A stretch of DNA of 57,594 nucleotides, taken from positions 1 to 57,594 of the IMG/VR virus record IMGVR_UViG_3300009604_000012; one strand, written 5' to 3'. The number at the start of each line of letters is the position of its first letter. The stretch's first letter is position 1. A program made the position numbers and the translations under genes. Source of the DNA: a virus. A model generated the notes under the pieces. It was not told the DNA's origin. It saw only the letters and a program-made list of their open reading frames with translations, and did no database searches. Below, piece by piece: positions 23,940 to 33,700 of the stretch.

Positions 23940-25103
23940 ATGGCTACTAGGATTGCTCTCAATATTGATCCATATCTGAAGTCCTGGCCGGTACAGGTGC
24001 GTCAGAAGCGGTTCGATGTACCGCCAGCTCCAGATCAAGGTCCGTTGGATCTTGAGTCGCTCTTAGCGGAACCTTTCAGGCCAGCGGAGGATGATCGCAC
24101 ACTCCTCAAACGAGGGGCGAATAACATAGCGGATTTCCTCTGGGGCACAACTCCAGAGGAAACGGTGTTTGGTGACCTTATGGGTGCGCTCATGGGCACC
24201 AACCTCATGGTCTCGGGTGCAGAACGCGCTGTACTCGATCCCGTCAGACGAGCATTGCTGAATAAAGAACTTACATCAGAGATCACGAAATATCTTACAG
24301 ATGTGCCCTCACAGCAAGCGACCATGCTGAATCTTGTGAAGAGTCATCCAAGAACCGCTGCGCTGTTCAAGCTCCGTGGTGGGACGATTCGAGCTGCGGA
24401 ACCGTCATCTACACGAGCGATTGCGGATTATTCACCCACTCTCGAACAAATCCGATTACATCCAGAGAAAGCTCTTGATGCGATAAGTACGGTTGATTGG
24501 CTTCGGGCAAAACTTGCTGCTGACCCGACTGCGATTACGTCGGCAGGAGTGCAGAGGTTGCCGGGGCAAGATAGAATCTGGCGGCATTTGACGAGGATTG
24601 GACGAACGGAGGGGGTCGCGACCCCATCTCCGATTACTCACGAGTTTGGTCATGTCGGGCAAGGAATCTCTGGAACGGGGCGAAGGAAGATCGAGGCCGC
24701 GAGAACAACGACCGGACGGAAGCAACTCACGGAAGTTGAGCTGGGTGCTCGCATTACCGAAGCGAATCAAACCTTACGCCGACGCTTGTCAGAGTATAAC
24801 AAGTTCGCAAAAGGACAGGCTTCTGTGCCTACCGTGCGGGTTTCCCCCGCTGATCGGATGAAGCTCGCACAGCACCATGCGCTAACTGATCCGGGGTGGC
24901 TTACATATCTCTATGACTTACCTGAGAACGCACTTGTGCAAACGAAGTCTCTCCGTGGTGGACGGGCGTTCACTGCGAAAGAGATTCGAGAGTGGGCTGA
25001 TACTGCGACTGGCCTTGGGCCAACAAAAACAGGCGGGGAGGTGGCATTGCCTCCCGACCGGCAGGATCTCTTTTCAGCAGTAATGGATTGGTTTGGGGAC
25101 TAA
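23940..25103 (+). CDS. Metallopeptidase-like virion protein with HEFGH motif
   Basis: 387 residues. HEFGH at residues 234-238 matches the zinc-binding HExxH of metallopeptidases (His234, Glu235, His238), with possible third ligands at Glu265, Glu267 or Glu274 (LTEVELGARITEANQ). The N-terminal part has a hydrophobic helix (FGDLMGALMGTNLMVSG). It lies between the holin candidate and the endolysin and is followed by the ejection proteins, so it could either help lysis or travel in the virion and cut cell-wall peptides. Activity is inference from the motif only. Confidence 0.55.
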   Translation: MATRIALNIDPYLKSWPVQVRQKRFDVPPAPDQGPLDLESLLAEPFRPAEDDRTLLKRGANNIADFLWGTTPEETVFGDLMGALMGTNLMVSGAERAVLDPVRRALLNKELTSEITKYLTDVPSQQATMLNLVKSHPRTAALFKLRGGTIRAAEPSSTRAIADYSPTLEQIRLHPEKALDAISTVDWLRAKLAADPTAITSAGVQRLPGQDRIWRHLTRIGRTEGVATPSPITHEFGHVGQGISGTGRRKIEAARTTTGRKQLTEVELGARITEANQTLRRRLSEYNKFAKGQASVPTVRVSPADRMKLAQHHALTDPGWLTYLYDLPENALVQTKSLRGGRAFTAKEIREWADTATGLGPTKTGGEVALPPDRQDLFSAVMDWFGD

Positions 25104-25106
25104 AAG

Positions 25107-25595
25107 ATGACCCCAACGATTGATACGCTCCTCGATGAAATCCTGGCCCGAGAGGGATCGAAGGATACCAATGATCCAAATGATTCGGGTGGGCGTACCA
25201 AATTTGGAATTAGCCAACGCTGGCACCCAGCTGCGTGGGAAGACGGACCACCCACACGCGAAGCGGCGAAGGAGATTTTCTTTAGTCTCTATGTGATGAA
25301 GCCTAAGTTGCATCTGGTTACCCCGGATTATCTCTTGGGACAGCTTGTGGATTATGCCGTGCTGAGTGGGCCACATCGAGCTATCGTCGCGTTGCAGCAT
25401 ATTGTGGATGTTTCCGAGGATGGGTTGCTGGGACCGATCACCTTGGGCGCACTAGCAGCACAGGAACCACGTACGGTGAATAACGCTATCGTAGATCGGC
25501 GTGTGTTGCTCATGACACGGTTAGTACAACAACGACCAAAAGACTTGGTGTGGCTCTATGGGTGGGTCTCTCGGGCACTGAAATTTAGGGTATAA
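25107..25595 (+). CDS. Endolysin, GH108 lysozyme type
   Basis: 162 residues. The N-terminus ILAREGSKDTNDPNDSGGRT then KFGIS is the GH108 pattern (E-G-x-x-x-x-D-P-x-D-x-G-G-x-T-x-x-G-I), with Glu16 as likely catalytic acid. The last 60 residues (VDVSEDGLLGPITLGALAAQ) match the peptidoglycan-binding domain type 3. No signal or anchor is present, so it needs a holin. Family enzymes cut the glycan strands of the cell wall. Confidence 0.85.
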   Translation: MTPTIDTLLDEILAREGSKDTNDPNDSGGRTKFGISQRWHPAAWEDGPPTREAAKEIFFSLYVMKPKLHLVTPDYLLGQLVDYAVLSGPHRAIVALQHIVDVSEDGLLGPITLGALAAQEPRTVNNAIVDRRVLLMTRLVQQRPKDLVWLYGWVSRALKFRV

Positions 25596-25597
25596 CT

Positions 25598-27955
25598 ATG
25601 GCTCTAGGTAATGGATACGGTTTGGTGAACAGTACGGGTGGGATTAAGCGGTGGGATGATTACGATGACCCGAATGCCTCCCAGTCCCAACAGGCGAATA
25701 GGAATGCCCAAGGGGGGTGGGATACAAATAATGATACTTCCTCAGGCGACGGGTGGGTGGCACAACCGGCGCAAGCAGCACAGCCAGCGGCGGGTGGGCG
25801 GACAGACAATTGGTCGAACTTTACCCTGAGTGGTTATGATGATCCGGGTCGTGACCCAGGTGAGCAATATACTCCGCAGGCCCCAGAACCACAGCCAGCA
25901 CCTCAACAGACCCCCGGAGGACGAGGGAGACACCCAGGACCATCTCCATCCGGTGATACCGCACTGTGGAATTGGTGGCAAAATTGGCAACGTAATGCGA
26001 ATGACCCACGAGTTGAAGCGTGGTGGGGACGGTATGCGCCAACAGTATATGGAGATCATCCAACAAATATACAATGGCAACCTTCGGCAAATCCTGCGTG
26101 GTTTGCACAGCAAGCAATAGACCCTGCTTTCCAATCCACGAGAGACCACTGGCTTCGTAACTTACAACAAGGATGGCATCAGGGATTTCTTCATGATCGC
26201 GACCCCTATCAAGAAGGCTTAACCTACTATAAAGACCAAGGTGGTGCTGATTACAATTGGACTGGAACGCAGTGGCGCACGGGTGTGCCAACAGGGTATC
26301 ACCTTGATCCTGAAACGAGTGAGCTTGCAGGCTATAAGGACTGGGCTAAAGAAAATAACATCGTTGGTCCGTGGACAGCAGGGCATGCTGACTTTGCCAG
26401 TTGGCGTGATGATGCCCAATTCCGCAATCAGTGGGCACAGAATACGTTAGCGGCATTTCAAGCGCGGGGCGGTGGTGGCGGAATCTATGCCGACCCACCA
26501 GATGGTATTAACGCCGAAGATTCTAAGTGGGACCAGTGGCTTCGTACCGATGGGGGGAGAGACCATACCTCAGCGAATATCTTAGGGTTTCTGCAAACGC
26601 ACTATGGTGGTCAGTTCAACAAAACAGGGTTAGCCGCCGCACTCCCCATAATGCAATGGCTCTTTGGGAGTCATATCAAAATCGTTGGGTCTGGTGGCGA
26701 TAAGATCGACTTCGGTCCCCCACTTGGTGTCGTAGACCTTATCCGAGATGTCAAAGGCGAGCATGGTGGCACGGCGTGGATTTGGTTACCGGATAAAGAT
26801 AATACCAATCTCCATGGTGGGGGAGGTGGTCGCGGGGCGGCTGGGGCCGGTGGTGGGCAATATGGTGGTGGCCCCCCCGGAGGGTATCAGCCGGGTGCGG
26901 GGGGATGGCAACAAAATCCCTATGGCTCGGGGCAGGGTGGATGGTTTGATCCAACGCAGACTCCTGTAGTGAACTTTCCTGCACCGGGCGTCTCATCACA
27001 GTATGCTCCCGGAGCACCACCCGCAGATGGCTTGCCAACGTATGGTGGGTATCAGTTTACGAATGAAGGACTCCCGGTCTATCAGCAGTTTCAATATGAC
27101 CCGAACATGACCTACCAAGCGGGACAGGTGGGGCAGTTTTCTCCACTGGATCAAAGTGGTCTCAATCAAGTGCAGCGCACTACGGTTCAGCAGATGTTGG
27201 AGAACCCCACACTCAGTGACCAAGTGCTCGCGCAGATGCGTGAACAGCACAAGGACACCGTGTTGAGTATGGGAGAACAACTAGGACAACAAGCAGCTCA
27301 ACGTGCTGCCGCGCAAGGCACCTTTGGTGGGGGGCAATACGGAAGTAGTCTTGGTGACATTCAGAGATCGATGGCTGGGGATATTACAAAAGGCTATCGA
27401 GACCTGAATGTGCAAGCTGCCGACATCAACCGACAGGCACGGGAACGCGCACTTGGGTTATCGGAAGATGTGCTCGGTGGACAGACGAGCCGTGGCATCG
27501 CTGGGTATCAAACGGCGTTAGCTGGGCAGATGGCCCAGGAGGGGTTATATCAACAAGCGGCAGAATCGCTGCGAAATGCTCAAGTACTCAGCGCACAAGA
27601 GCACCAACGCGCCTATCAGAATCAACTCGCGAATCAGGCATGGCTTCGTGAAGGACAGCAGCTTCAGGCTGGTGAGGATCGCTATGCGTTTGGTACGGAA
27701 CAGCAAGCCTCGCAGGATGCGTATCAACGCTATCTCTCCGGTGAAGAACTGCAACAGCGACAAGCGCAGCAGGAACTCGCTCGTTATCAAGCGTGGGCAA
27801 ATCAGCAGGCCCAGCAACAGCAGATGGCGATTCAGATGTATCTCGGTCGTGGCGGTCTCGCGGCTGGACAGGATCAGCTCGCACTCCAGCAGATTGCGGA
27901 GCAGAACAGATATAACAAGTGGCAGTGGGAGAACTTCGGTAATTTATTAGGATAG
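25598..27955 (+). CDS. Large Gly/Gln/Trp-rich ejection-type protein (785 aa)
   Basis: The first 470 residues are rich in Trp, Gly, Asp and Gln and look repetitive (DNWSNFTLSGYDDPGRDPGE, WYLP-like runs, and a Gly stretch GGGGRGAAGAGGGQYGGGPP). The C-terminal 300 residues are an alpha-helical Gln-rich rod (DQVLAQMREQHKDTVLSMGE, QQLQAGEDRYAFGTEQQASQ). It starts the block of ejection-type proteins and is similar in composition to podoviral internal virion proteins. No enzyme motif is seen. Confidence 0.6.
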   Translation: MALGNGYGLVNSTGGIKRWDDYDDPNASQSQQANRNAQGGWDTNNDTSSGDGWVAQPAQAAQPAAGGRTDNWSNFTLSGYDDPGRDPGEQYTPQAPEPQPAPQQTPGGRGRHPGPSPSGDTALWNWWQNWQRNANDPRVEAWWGRYAPTVYGDHPTNIQWQPSANPAWFAQQAIDPAFQSTRDHWLRNLQQGWHQGFLHDRDPYQEGLTYYKDQGGADYNWTGTQWRTGVPTGYHLDPETSELAGYKDWAKENNIVGPWTAGHADFASWRDDAQFRNQWAQNTLAAFQARGGGGGIYADPPDGINAEDSKWDQWLRTDGGRDHTSANILGFLQTHYGGQFNKTGLAAALPIMQWLFGSHIKIVGSGGDKIDFGPPLGVVDLIRDVKGEHGGTAWIWLPDKDNTNLHGGGGGRGAAGAGGGQYGGGPPGGYQPGAGGWQQNPYGSGQGGWFDPTQTPVVNFPAPGVSSQYAPGAPPADGLPTYGGYQFTNEGLPVYQQFQYDPNMTYQAGQVGQFSPLDQSGLNQVQRTTVQQMLENPTLSDQVLAQMREQHKDTVLSMGEQLGQQAAQRAAAQGTFGGGQYGSSLGDIQRSMAGDITKGYRDLNVQAADINRQARERALGLSEDVLGGQTSRGIAGYQTALAGQMAQEGLYQQAAESLRNAQVLSAQEHQRAYQNQLANQAWLREGQQLQAGEDRYAFGTEQQASQDAYQRYLSGEELQQRQAQQELARYQAWANQQAQQQQMAIQMYLGRGGLAAGQDQLALQQIAEQNRYNKWQWENFGNLLG

Positions 27956-27967
27956 GGATAGATACTC

Positions 27968-29167
27968 ATGGCAAATGGTATCAATAACATGGTTCCAGCA
28001 ACGCAAGCCTATTTTAATAGGTCCTCGAATCCATATAGGTCCTCGAATCCATATTCGGGTGCTGCCGCCTGGGGAAATCTCGCCAATGCCACTATGGGGG
28101 GTGCAGGCAACGACCGCTCCTTCGCAGAACGGTATATGCCGTATTTCCTCGGTGGTGCCCAATTAGGATTGGGAGCATATGGCGCATACAGAGGTGCTCA
28201 AGACCAACAAGAGCAGAATGCGCTGATGATGATGGAGAATCGGCGCGAGCAGATGAATCAATACCTCGCGGCGAAGGCGATGGCACAAGCGGATCTCTTC
28301 AAGGGATGGGATGCCGCAGCGGTGCAAAGTGCGGTGCAGGGTGTCGGTGCCACGCAGCTCGATCCCTACGCACGGAATCGATTTAAGTCGAGATTGCAGC
28401 TTGCGCGGCTGTTTGGAAATCAGGCAGGAGACTACTCCATTCAGCGTGGGCCACAAGGCTTAACGTCTGTCGGTGGGGCAAGTATTCCACTTGGTGGGCT
28501 TTCGCAATATATCCCTGCGATGTCGCCAGAGGAAATGGCAGAGGGGGCTTCGCGCTTTGATACGGCTGTTTCGGCATTGGTGCCAGCACAACGAGCGGAG
28601 TGGCAGCAGGGTGCGCTGGATGCCATCAATCAAATTCCCGGTAACCCCGACACGCTCTTCGATGACCCTGCGGGACAGTTGATGCAACAGCAGGCATTGA
28701 GAAACTTCTTGGGTGGAGGACAGGAGCAGCAGGAGGGGCGTGGCTTCTGGCGTAACTTCGCGAGGATTGCTGCTCCGATTGCTACGTTTGCGATACCGGG
28801 TGTCGGACCTATCGTTGGAGGAGCACTCGGTGCGTATGGCAACTCCCGGCCTGGAGAGTTTGGGTGGGGAAGTCTCGCAAAGGGTGCCGGAATGGGCTAT
28901 GCCGGGGGTGCGCTTATGGGTGGGGTTACGGGAACGCCTTGGCGTGAGGCATTCAATCCAAACTTTGGAAATCTCGCGAGTGGTGATGCGTGGCGTAGCA
29001 TGCCATTCACCTCGGCGTTTCGCAGTGCTGACGCAGGAGCGGTGTCACCCAGCGTTTTTACAGGTCCTCCAGACATGCGTGGTTGGCTCGGCGGTGGTAC
29101 TTATGGGAGTGGAACTCCTACCTTCACTGGTGGCGGTGCTACGGCAAGATTCCGAACAGGTAACTAA
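27968..29167 (+). CDS. Ejection-type virion protein with Gly-rich membrane-active segment (399 aa)
   Basis: The N-terminal part holds a repeat SSNPYRSSNPYS coded by an 18-bp tandem repeat. After a helical, Gln-rich stretch (DQQEQNALMMMENRREQMNQ) comes a Gly/Ala/Ile-rich segment (IAAPIATFAIPGVGPIVGGA) followed by another (KGAGMGYAGGALMGGVTG), of a type that can enter membranes. This fits an internal virion protein ejected with the DNA. No catalytic motif. Confidence 0.6.
   Translation: MANGINNMVPATQAYFNRSSNPYRSSNPYSGAAAWGNLANATMGGAGNDRSFAERYMPYFLGGAQLGLGAYGAYRGAQDQQEQNALMMMENRREQMNQYLAAKAMAQADLFKGWDAAAVQSAVQGVGATQLDPYARNRFKSRLQLARLFGNQAGDYSIQRGPQGLTSVGGASIPLGGLSQYIPAMSPEEMAEGASRFDTAVSALVPAQRAEWQQGALDAINQIPGNPDTLFDDPAGQLMQQQALRNFLGGGQEQQEGRGFWRNFARIAAPIATFAIPGVGPIVGGALGAYGNSRPGEFGWGSLAKGAGMGYAGGALMGGVTGTPWREAFNPNFGNLASGDAWRSMPFTSAFRSADAGAVSPSVFTGPPDMRGWLGGGTYGSGTPTFTGGGATARFRTGN
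28019..28054 (+). repeat. 18-bp tandem repeat (two copies)
   Basis: AGGTCCTCGAATCCATAT is present twice head to tail, inside the start of the 399-residue gene. The unit is six codons, so copy number could change without a frameshift. Confidence 0.8.
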
Positions 29168-29169
29168 CT

Positions 29170-30723
29170 ATGGCTTATTACGTTCGTCCCGGCGCAGGTG
29201 GTTGGGCATCAGTGGCATCGTATCTGTCCGGTGGTCTCGGGCAGATGAGAAATCAGCTTCAGGAAGATGCTCGGTATCAGGACATCAAGGCAGAGCGGGA
29301 AGCTGATCGCCTGTGGCGACAAGACCAAGCGAAACTCGATCAGGAGTTTCGGACCAGCCAGCTTACGATGGCTGAAGAGGCCGCAGAGGATAGGCGACAA
29401 CGAGACTTGTTGGAGGATGCTCGCGCTACAGCGAGGAATCTCTCCATAGGACAGCCGGTCGATATCCCAGGTCTGAAGGAAACATATGGGGATGCCTTTC
29501 AAAAAGTCTTTGGGTCACTGGTTGGTACTCGGAGGGAGATGTTACCACCCGGCTCATCGGGGGTTCCGTGGTCAGATGCAGCACTAGCGGAACCGAACAT
29601 CTGGCTCGGTGACGCAGACTCGCGGCTGGTGGCTGACCAGATGGCGCAGCGGTATGCTCAGGCGGCAGAAGCTACGAGGCAGTTTGGAGTGACCAGTGCC
29701 TTGTCACGAGACCGACTTGATGTTGATAAGTCCCTGCTTGAACTTAACCAAGCTAAGCAACTAAAAGACGAACTGGAGCAGAAGGTTTACAGCGTATTTA
29801 ACCTGCATGCTGGGGCAGTGTCGGAAGCAGCAAACGAGTTAGCAAACGCTCGATCTGATCTCTTTAATGCACAAGTTGAAGCGACGACGACAGATGATCA
29901 AATGGAAAGCTATCAGAGTAGAGTCACAGCTTTTGAGGCAGAACTCGCACGAGCGAAGTCAGCAGCTCTGGCTATGCAGGAGGGTTATGCTGCGTCGGGA
30001 ACGCCAGTACCAGTACAGGCACAGGTGTTGGCTGCCCTTGGTAGGTGGAGGCAACCAAGTGATGGTATGAATCTTAATGTCGATCCCATTGCTAATTTGA
30101 TGAACGGTGGTGGAGGGGATGACACCGGACCTCCTCCTCCTAGCGCAGAACGTATAACAGATCCAGAGTTACAGCGTTTGGCAGGAGTAAATCCATTAGG
30201 ACCTTTTCATCCTGACGCTGCCGAGTGGTACCGATCAAGGGCAGTGGCGGAGAATCGTCCAACGCCCCTCGCAGCGCAATGGCAAGCGAGTGATACTTGG
30301 AGGGATCTCGCTTCTCAGGTAGAAACGATTAAGCGTAACATTGCAGGCTTATGGACTGAAGATCAAACTACACCTGATGATGTATTTACGAGATGGCAGG
30401 ACCCCGACACACGAGCACGAAACCAAGCAATCATAGAAGCGCGAAATAGAGTCCTGAACTCCCCCGTGGGTTTCCCAGAAGCAATTGACGGTCGATTTTC
30501 CGGCAAACTTACCGATCCAGAGCAACTGATTCCTATGCGACTGGATCGAGCAATGGAACATCTTGGGCCGGAAGCAGTTGAGATGTTTCTTGGTGACCAA
30601 TTCGCCCGACTTCCCGGTACAGGACGGTTGATGCCCCATACCGGGGAATTACTTCGAGACTACCTTCAAGGAGCTAGGGAGTGGTCTGACGTTGAAGCGG
30701 CTCTTGGACATCGTTTCCGGTAA
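29170..30723 (+). CDS. Coiled-coil ejection-type protein (517 aa)
   Basis: Residues 20-100 are a charged coiled coil (LGQMRNQLQEDARYQDIKAE, ADRLWRQDQAKLDQEFRTSQ), and another helical stretch covers residues 160-290 (SLLELNQAKQLKDELEQKVY). The C-terminal part has mixed polar sequence with a proline hinge (GPPPPSAERI). It begins 2 bases after the previous gene's stop. Size, composition and place suggest one of the internal tube proteins. No enzyme signature. Confidence 0.6.
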   Translation: MAYYVRPGAGGWASVASYLSGGLGQMRNQLQEDARYQDIKAEREADRLWRQDQAKLDQEFRTSQLTMAEEAAEDRRQRDLLEDARATARNLSIGQPVDIPGLKETYGDAFQKVFGSLVGTRREMLPPGSSGVPWSDAALAEPNIWLGDADSRLVADQMAQRYAQAAEATRQFGVTSALSRDRLDVDKSLLELNQAKQLKDELEQKVYSVFNLHAGAVSEAANELANARSDLFNAQVEATTTDDQMESYQSRVTAFEAELARAKSAALAMQEGYAASGTPVPVQAQVLAALGRWRQPSDGMNLNVDPIANLMNGGGGDDTGPPPPSAERITDPELQRLAGVNPLGPFHPDAAEWYRSRAVAENRPTPLAAQWQASDTWRDLASQVETIKRNIAGLWTEDQTTPDDVFTRWQDPDTRARNQAIIEARNRVLNSPVGFPEAIDGRFSGKLTDPEQLIPMRLDRAMEHLGPEAVEMFLGDQFARLPGTGRLMPHTGELLRDYLQGAREWSDVEAALGHRFR

Positions 30724-30732
30724 GGACAGCGT

Positions 30733-33700
30733 ATGCCTCCTACTCAACCACAACTAAATCCTCGGGCGATGAAGCAGCAGCTTCGTCAACTGAACCCTAC
30801 GTTTCTAGGGACGGATGACGAACTCTATTCGGCGTGGCTCGTGCAGAATCCCCAATACCGAAGTGCTGGCGCGGGAAAGGAAGTCATCGCGGGACAGGCT
30901 CTCGAAGACCCTACATGGTTTTCACAAGCTGTCACCACAGGTGCTCGCATCGGCCCTGCGGTAATCGGGTCTATCTTGGGGTCACCCGGAGGGATTCCGG
31001 GGATAATGGCCGGAGGTGCCGCCGGGAGTGCTATTGGTGAAACGATGGCACAGGGGATTGAACAATACCTTGGACAGCGTGAAGGCTATAACCCTTGGAG
31101 TATTGGGATCGCAACAGGTATGGGTGCCGTGCCGGGTGCCGGGAAACTTCCTGCACTTGCCGGCAAAAGTCTTCCTGCTGTGCAACAAATCCTGAGTCAG
31201 CGTGTGCGGAAGGAAGCCCTCAAGGGTGCCTCGACTGCGACGTTGGGTGATGTCGGCTTCCAGCTCTCCGAAACGGGGGAGTGGAATCCAATGCAAACCT
31301 TTCTCGCTGGGGGGATTGGTGGTCTGGCTGGAGGGGGACTCCAGTCACTATCGCAGCGTGGTATCGCAAAACAGCAAGCAACTGTAGGTGTCTTGAAGCT
31401 TGACCAGATGGAAAAGGATTTCGAGAAGGCACTGGTCACATCCATGAGGACCCCCGGAGAGACGCTCGAAGCGGCAACCACCAGATTTCGTGAAGGGTTC
31501 ATCGATAAGGAATTTGGATATAAATCCTTTGTCCAGAAGCTGGCACACGGAGACTCGGCAGAATTAAGGAAAGGTGGCGTTGGCTGGGGGGATGGGAGTG
31601 AGTTCTCACCAACGGTTGCGGCTGATATTGCAGGGGGCACAGGGGCGAAGGTGGAGGGTGCCGTCGATCAGATGCGGGATATCTTCCATCGTATCTGGCA
31701 GCGGGACATGGCAGCCGATGTCAATCGTCTGCTTACGCTCAAGGGATTCCGTCGTGGCTTTGAGGATTACAACCACAAGCTCAAGAAAGCGCTGGAACAC
31801 GATGCCAAACACGGACTCGCAGGAACCCCGCAAGCCACAGCCGATCCTCTTCAGAAAAAGATGCTTGAAGGGAAGGTGCTGCCGCAAGGCTACACAGAGA
31901 AGGAAGTGCTGGATGATCTTCGCAAGGTAAAAGCTGGGTTGATATCGTCAGGACGGTGGGAAGAAGTCAATGCGTTTGCTGATGAGATTGTGCATTTTAA
32001 CCGGGAATCCCTGATGTTGATGCAGCACTATCAACTCATCAGTGCAAAGACTGCGAATGCCTTGAGGAATGTGCAGCCGCAGTTAAGCAAACTCCAGAGG
32101 AAGAAGCTCGGGTTAGAAGCGCTTGACTACGAGCAGTATGGTGGCAGGCGAGATAAATACGGCGAGAAGGCTTTGCGCGAGCACATTCCCCTTTTCCGTT
32201 TCATGGATGCCATTGGTGAAGACATCGGGGATCTTGATGAAACAGCCGCAGCAGTCGCTCGGGAAATTGGCGAGCGGGTGCAGAAGGGAAAGACAGGATC
32301 GTGGAAGTTCGATCCCTTTGGTGGGTCAGCAAAAGCAGTTGTCCCTCCAATGGAATCCTCGCTTCGGGCGCGGCGTGGCCTTGTCATTGCTGGCGAGGAC
32401 AACATGCGGAAGTTAGCGCTCGTGAATTTTGTCGAAGCTGATTTTCAGAAAGGGAGTCCAAAGATAGGACCGAAGGTGCAAGATCACATGCGCCTCAAGA
32501 AACACTTCGTAAACCTTACGAAAGAGAATAAAAAACTCAGCGACCTGCCGGGGCAGGGGTATGACTGGGAAACGTTCACGGTACTGAAAGACGGAAACCG
32601 CCAAACCTGGGCTGCACCTGAAGCAATCGTTGCCTCTATCAACCATCTCGATGAGGCAGGGTCTGCCATGTTGGGTGAGGTAGCCATGAACTTTGGTGCC
32701 CGTCTGACTGCCCGGTTTGCGACCTCGCTTAATGTTGGCTTCTCGATAACCAACGTCCTGCGCGACAACATGGACTTGGTGATGATGCGGAAGGTTGTAC
32801 ATAACCCAGTGCAGTTTGCGGGGTATCTCACGGAGTGGGGAAAGACCCTCGTGCAAGTGATCCGACAAGAACTCACACACGGAGCACGAGCGGGGGCACG
32901 AGCGATTCCATTTGGATTGGGGCGCAAGTTTGGAAAGCTCCCGATTCCAGCCTACAAGCAGGAAGTTGTTGATTGGAGCACGGGGGAAACTGGTTTGGTT
33001 GACCTGCAACAAGAAATGGTTGACGCAGGTGGCGCATTCTCCGGGTTGCAGCGACAAATTTCTCCCGGTGAATACATCGGTGGGTCCGCGATGGAAGAAG
33101 GCGGCAGTGCGATGACCAACAACTTGCTGAGTGGCATCGACACTGTGCTGAGTCCGTTCGCTCGCTTCTCGGGTGCACTGGAAGATACAACCAAGATTGC
33201 AGCGTATAAGACACTTCGTAAACAGGGTGTCTCTCCAAGAGAAGCCGCATGGCTCACACGGAAGTTTGGTGGGTCTCCTGACTTTGCGGTGCGTGGACGG
33301 TATGCACGGCATGCGGGGAGTATGGTGCTCTTCTTCAATGCCCAGATGCAGGGGATCGTGCGGAATGCGGCGGTGCTCAAGGATTTGAAGAAAGATAAAT
33401 GGGCATTTACCCAGATGATGATGGGCGCGACGGGTTTGGAATTGCTCCGCACCCAGTGGAACTCCAGATATACAGACCCTGATGGCACTCCATCGGCTGA
33501 CCGGATGACCACGAGTGACCGGGAGAATTACTGGACATGGGTGCTGCCCGAGACGGAAGTGATCCAAGGGGTGCCACGCCATAAGATGCTGAAGTTTTCC
33601 AAAGGGCATCTTGCGCGGATTATCTTTAATCCGATTGCTGATGTGTTACACGCCGCACATAGTGAACGCGAACAGTGGTCACCCACACAAACCACGCTGA

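Noticed and set aside
32413-33609. 398-residue minus-strand frame
   Set aside because: Inside the 1225-residue gene; His/Arg/Cys-rich with no protein-like pattern.
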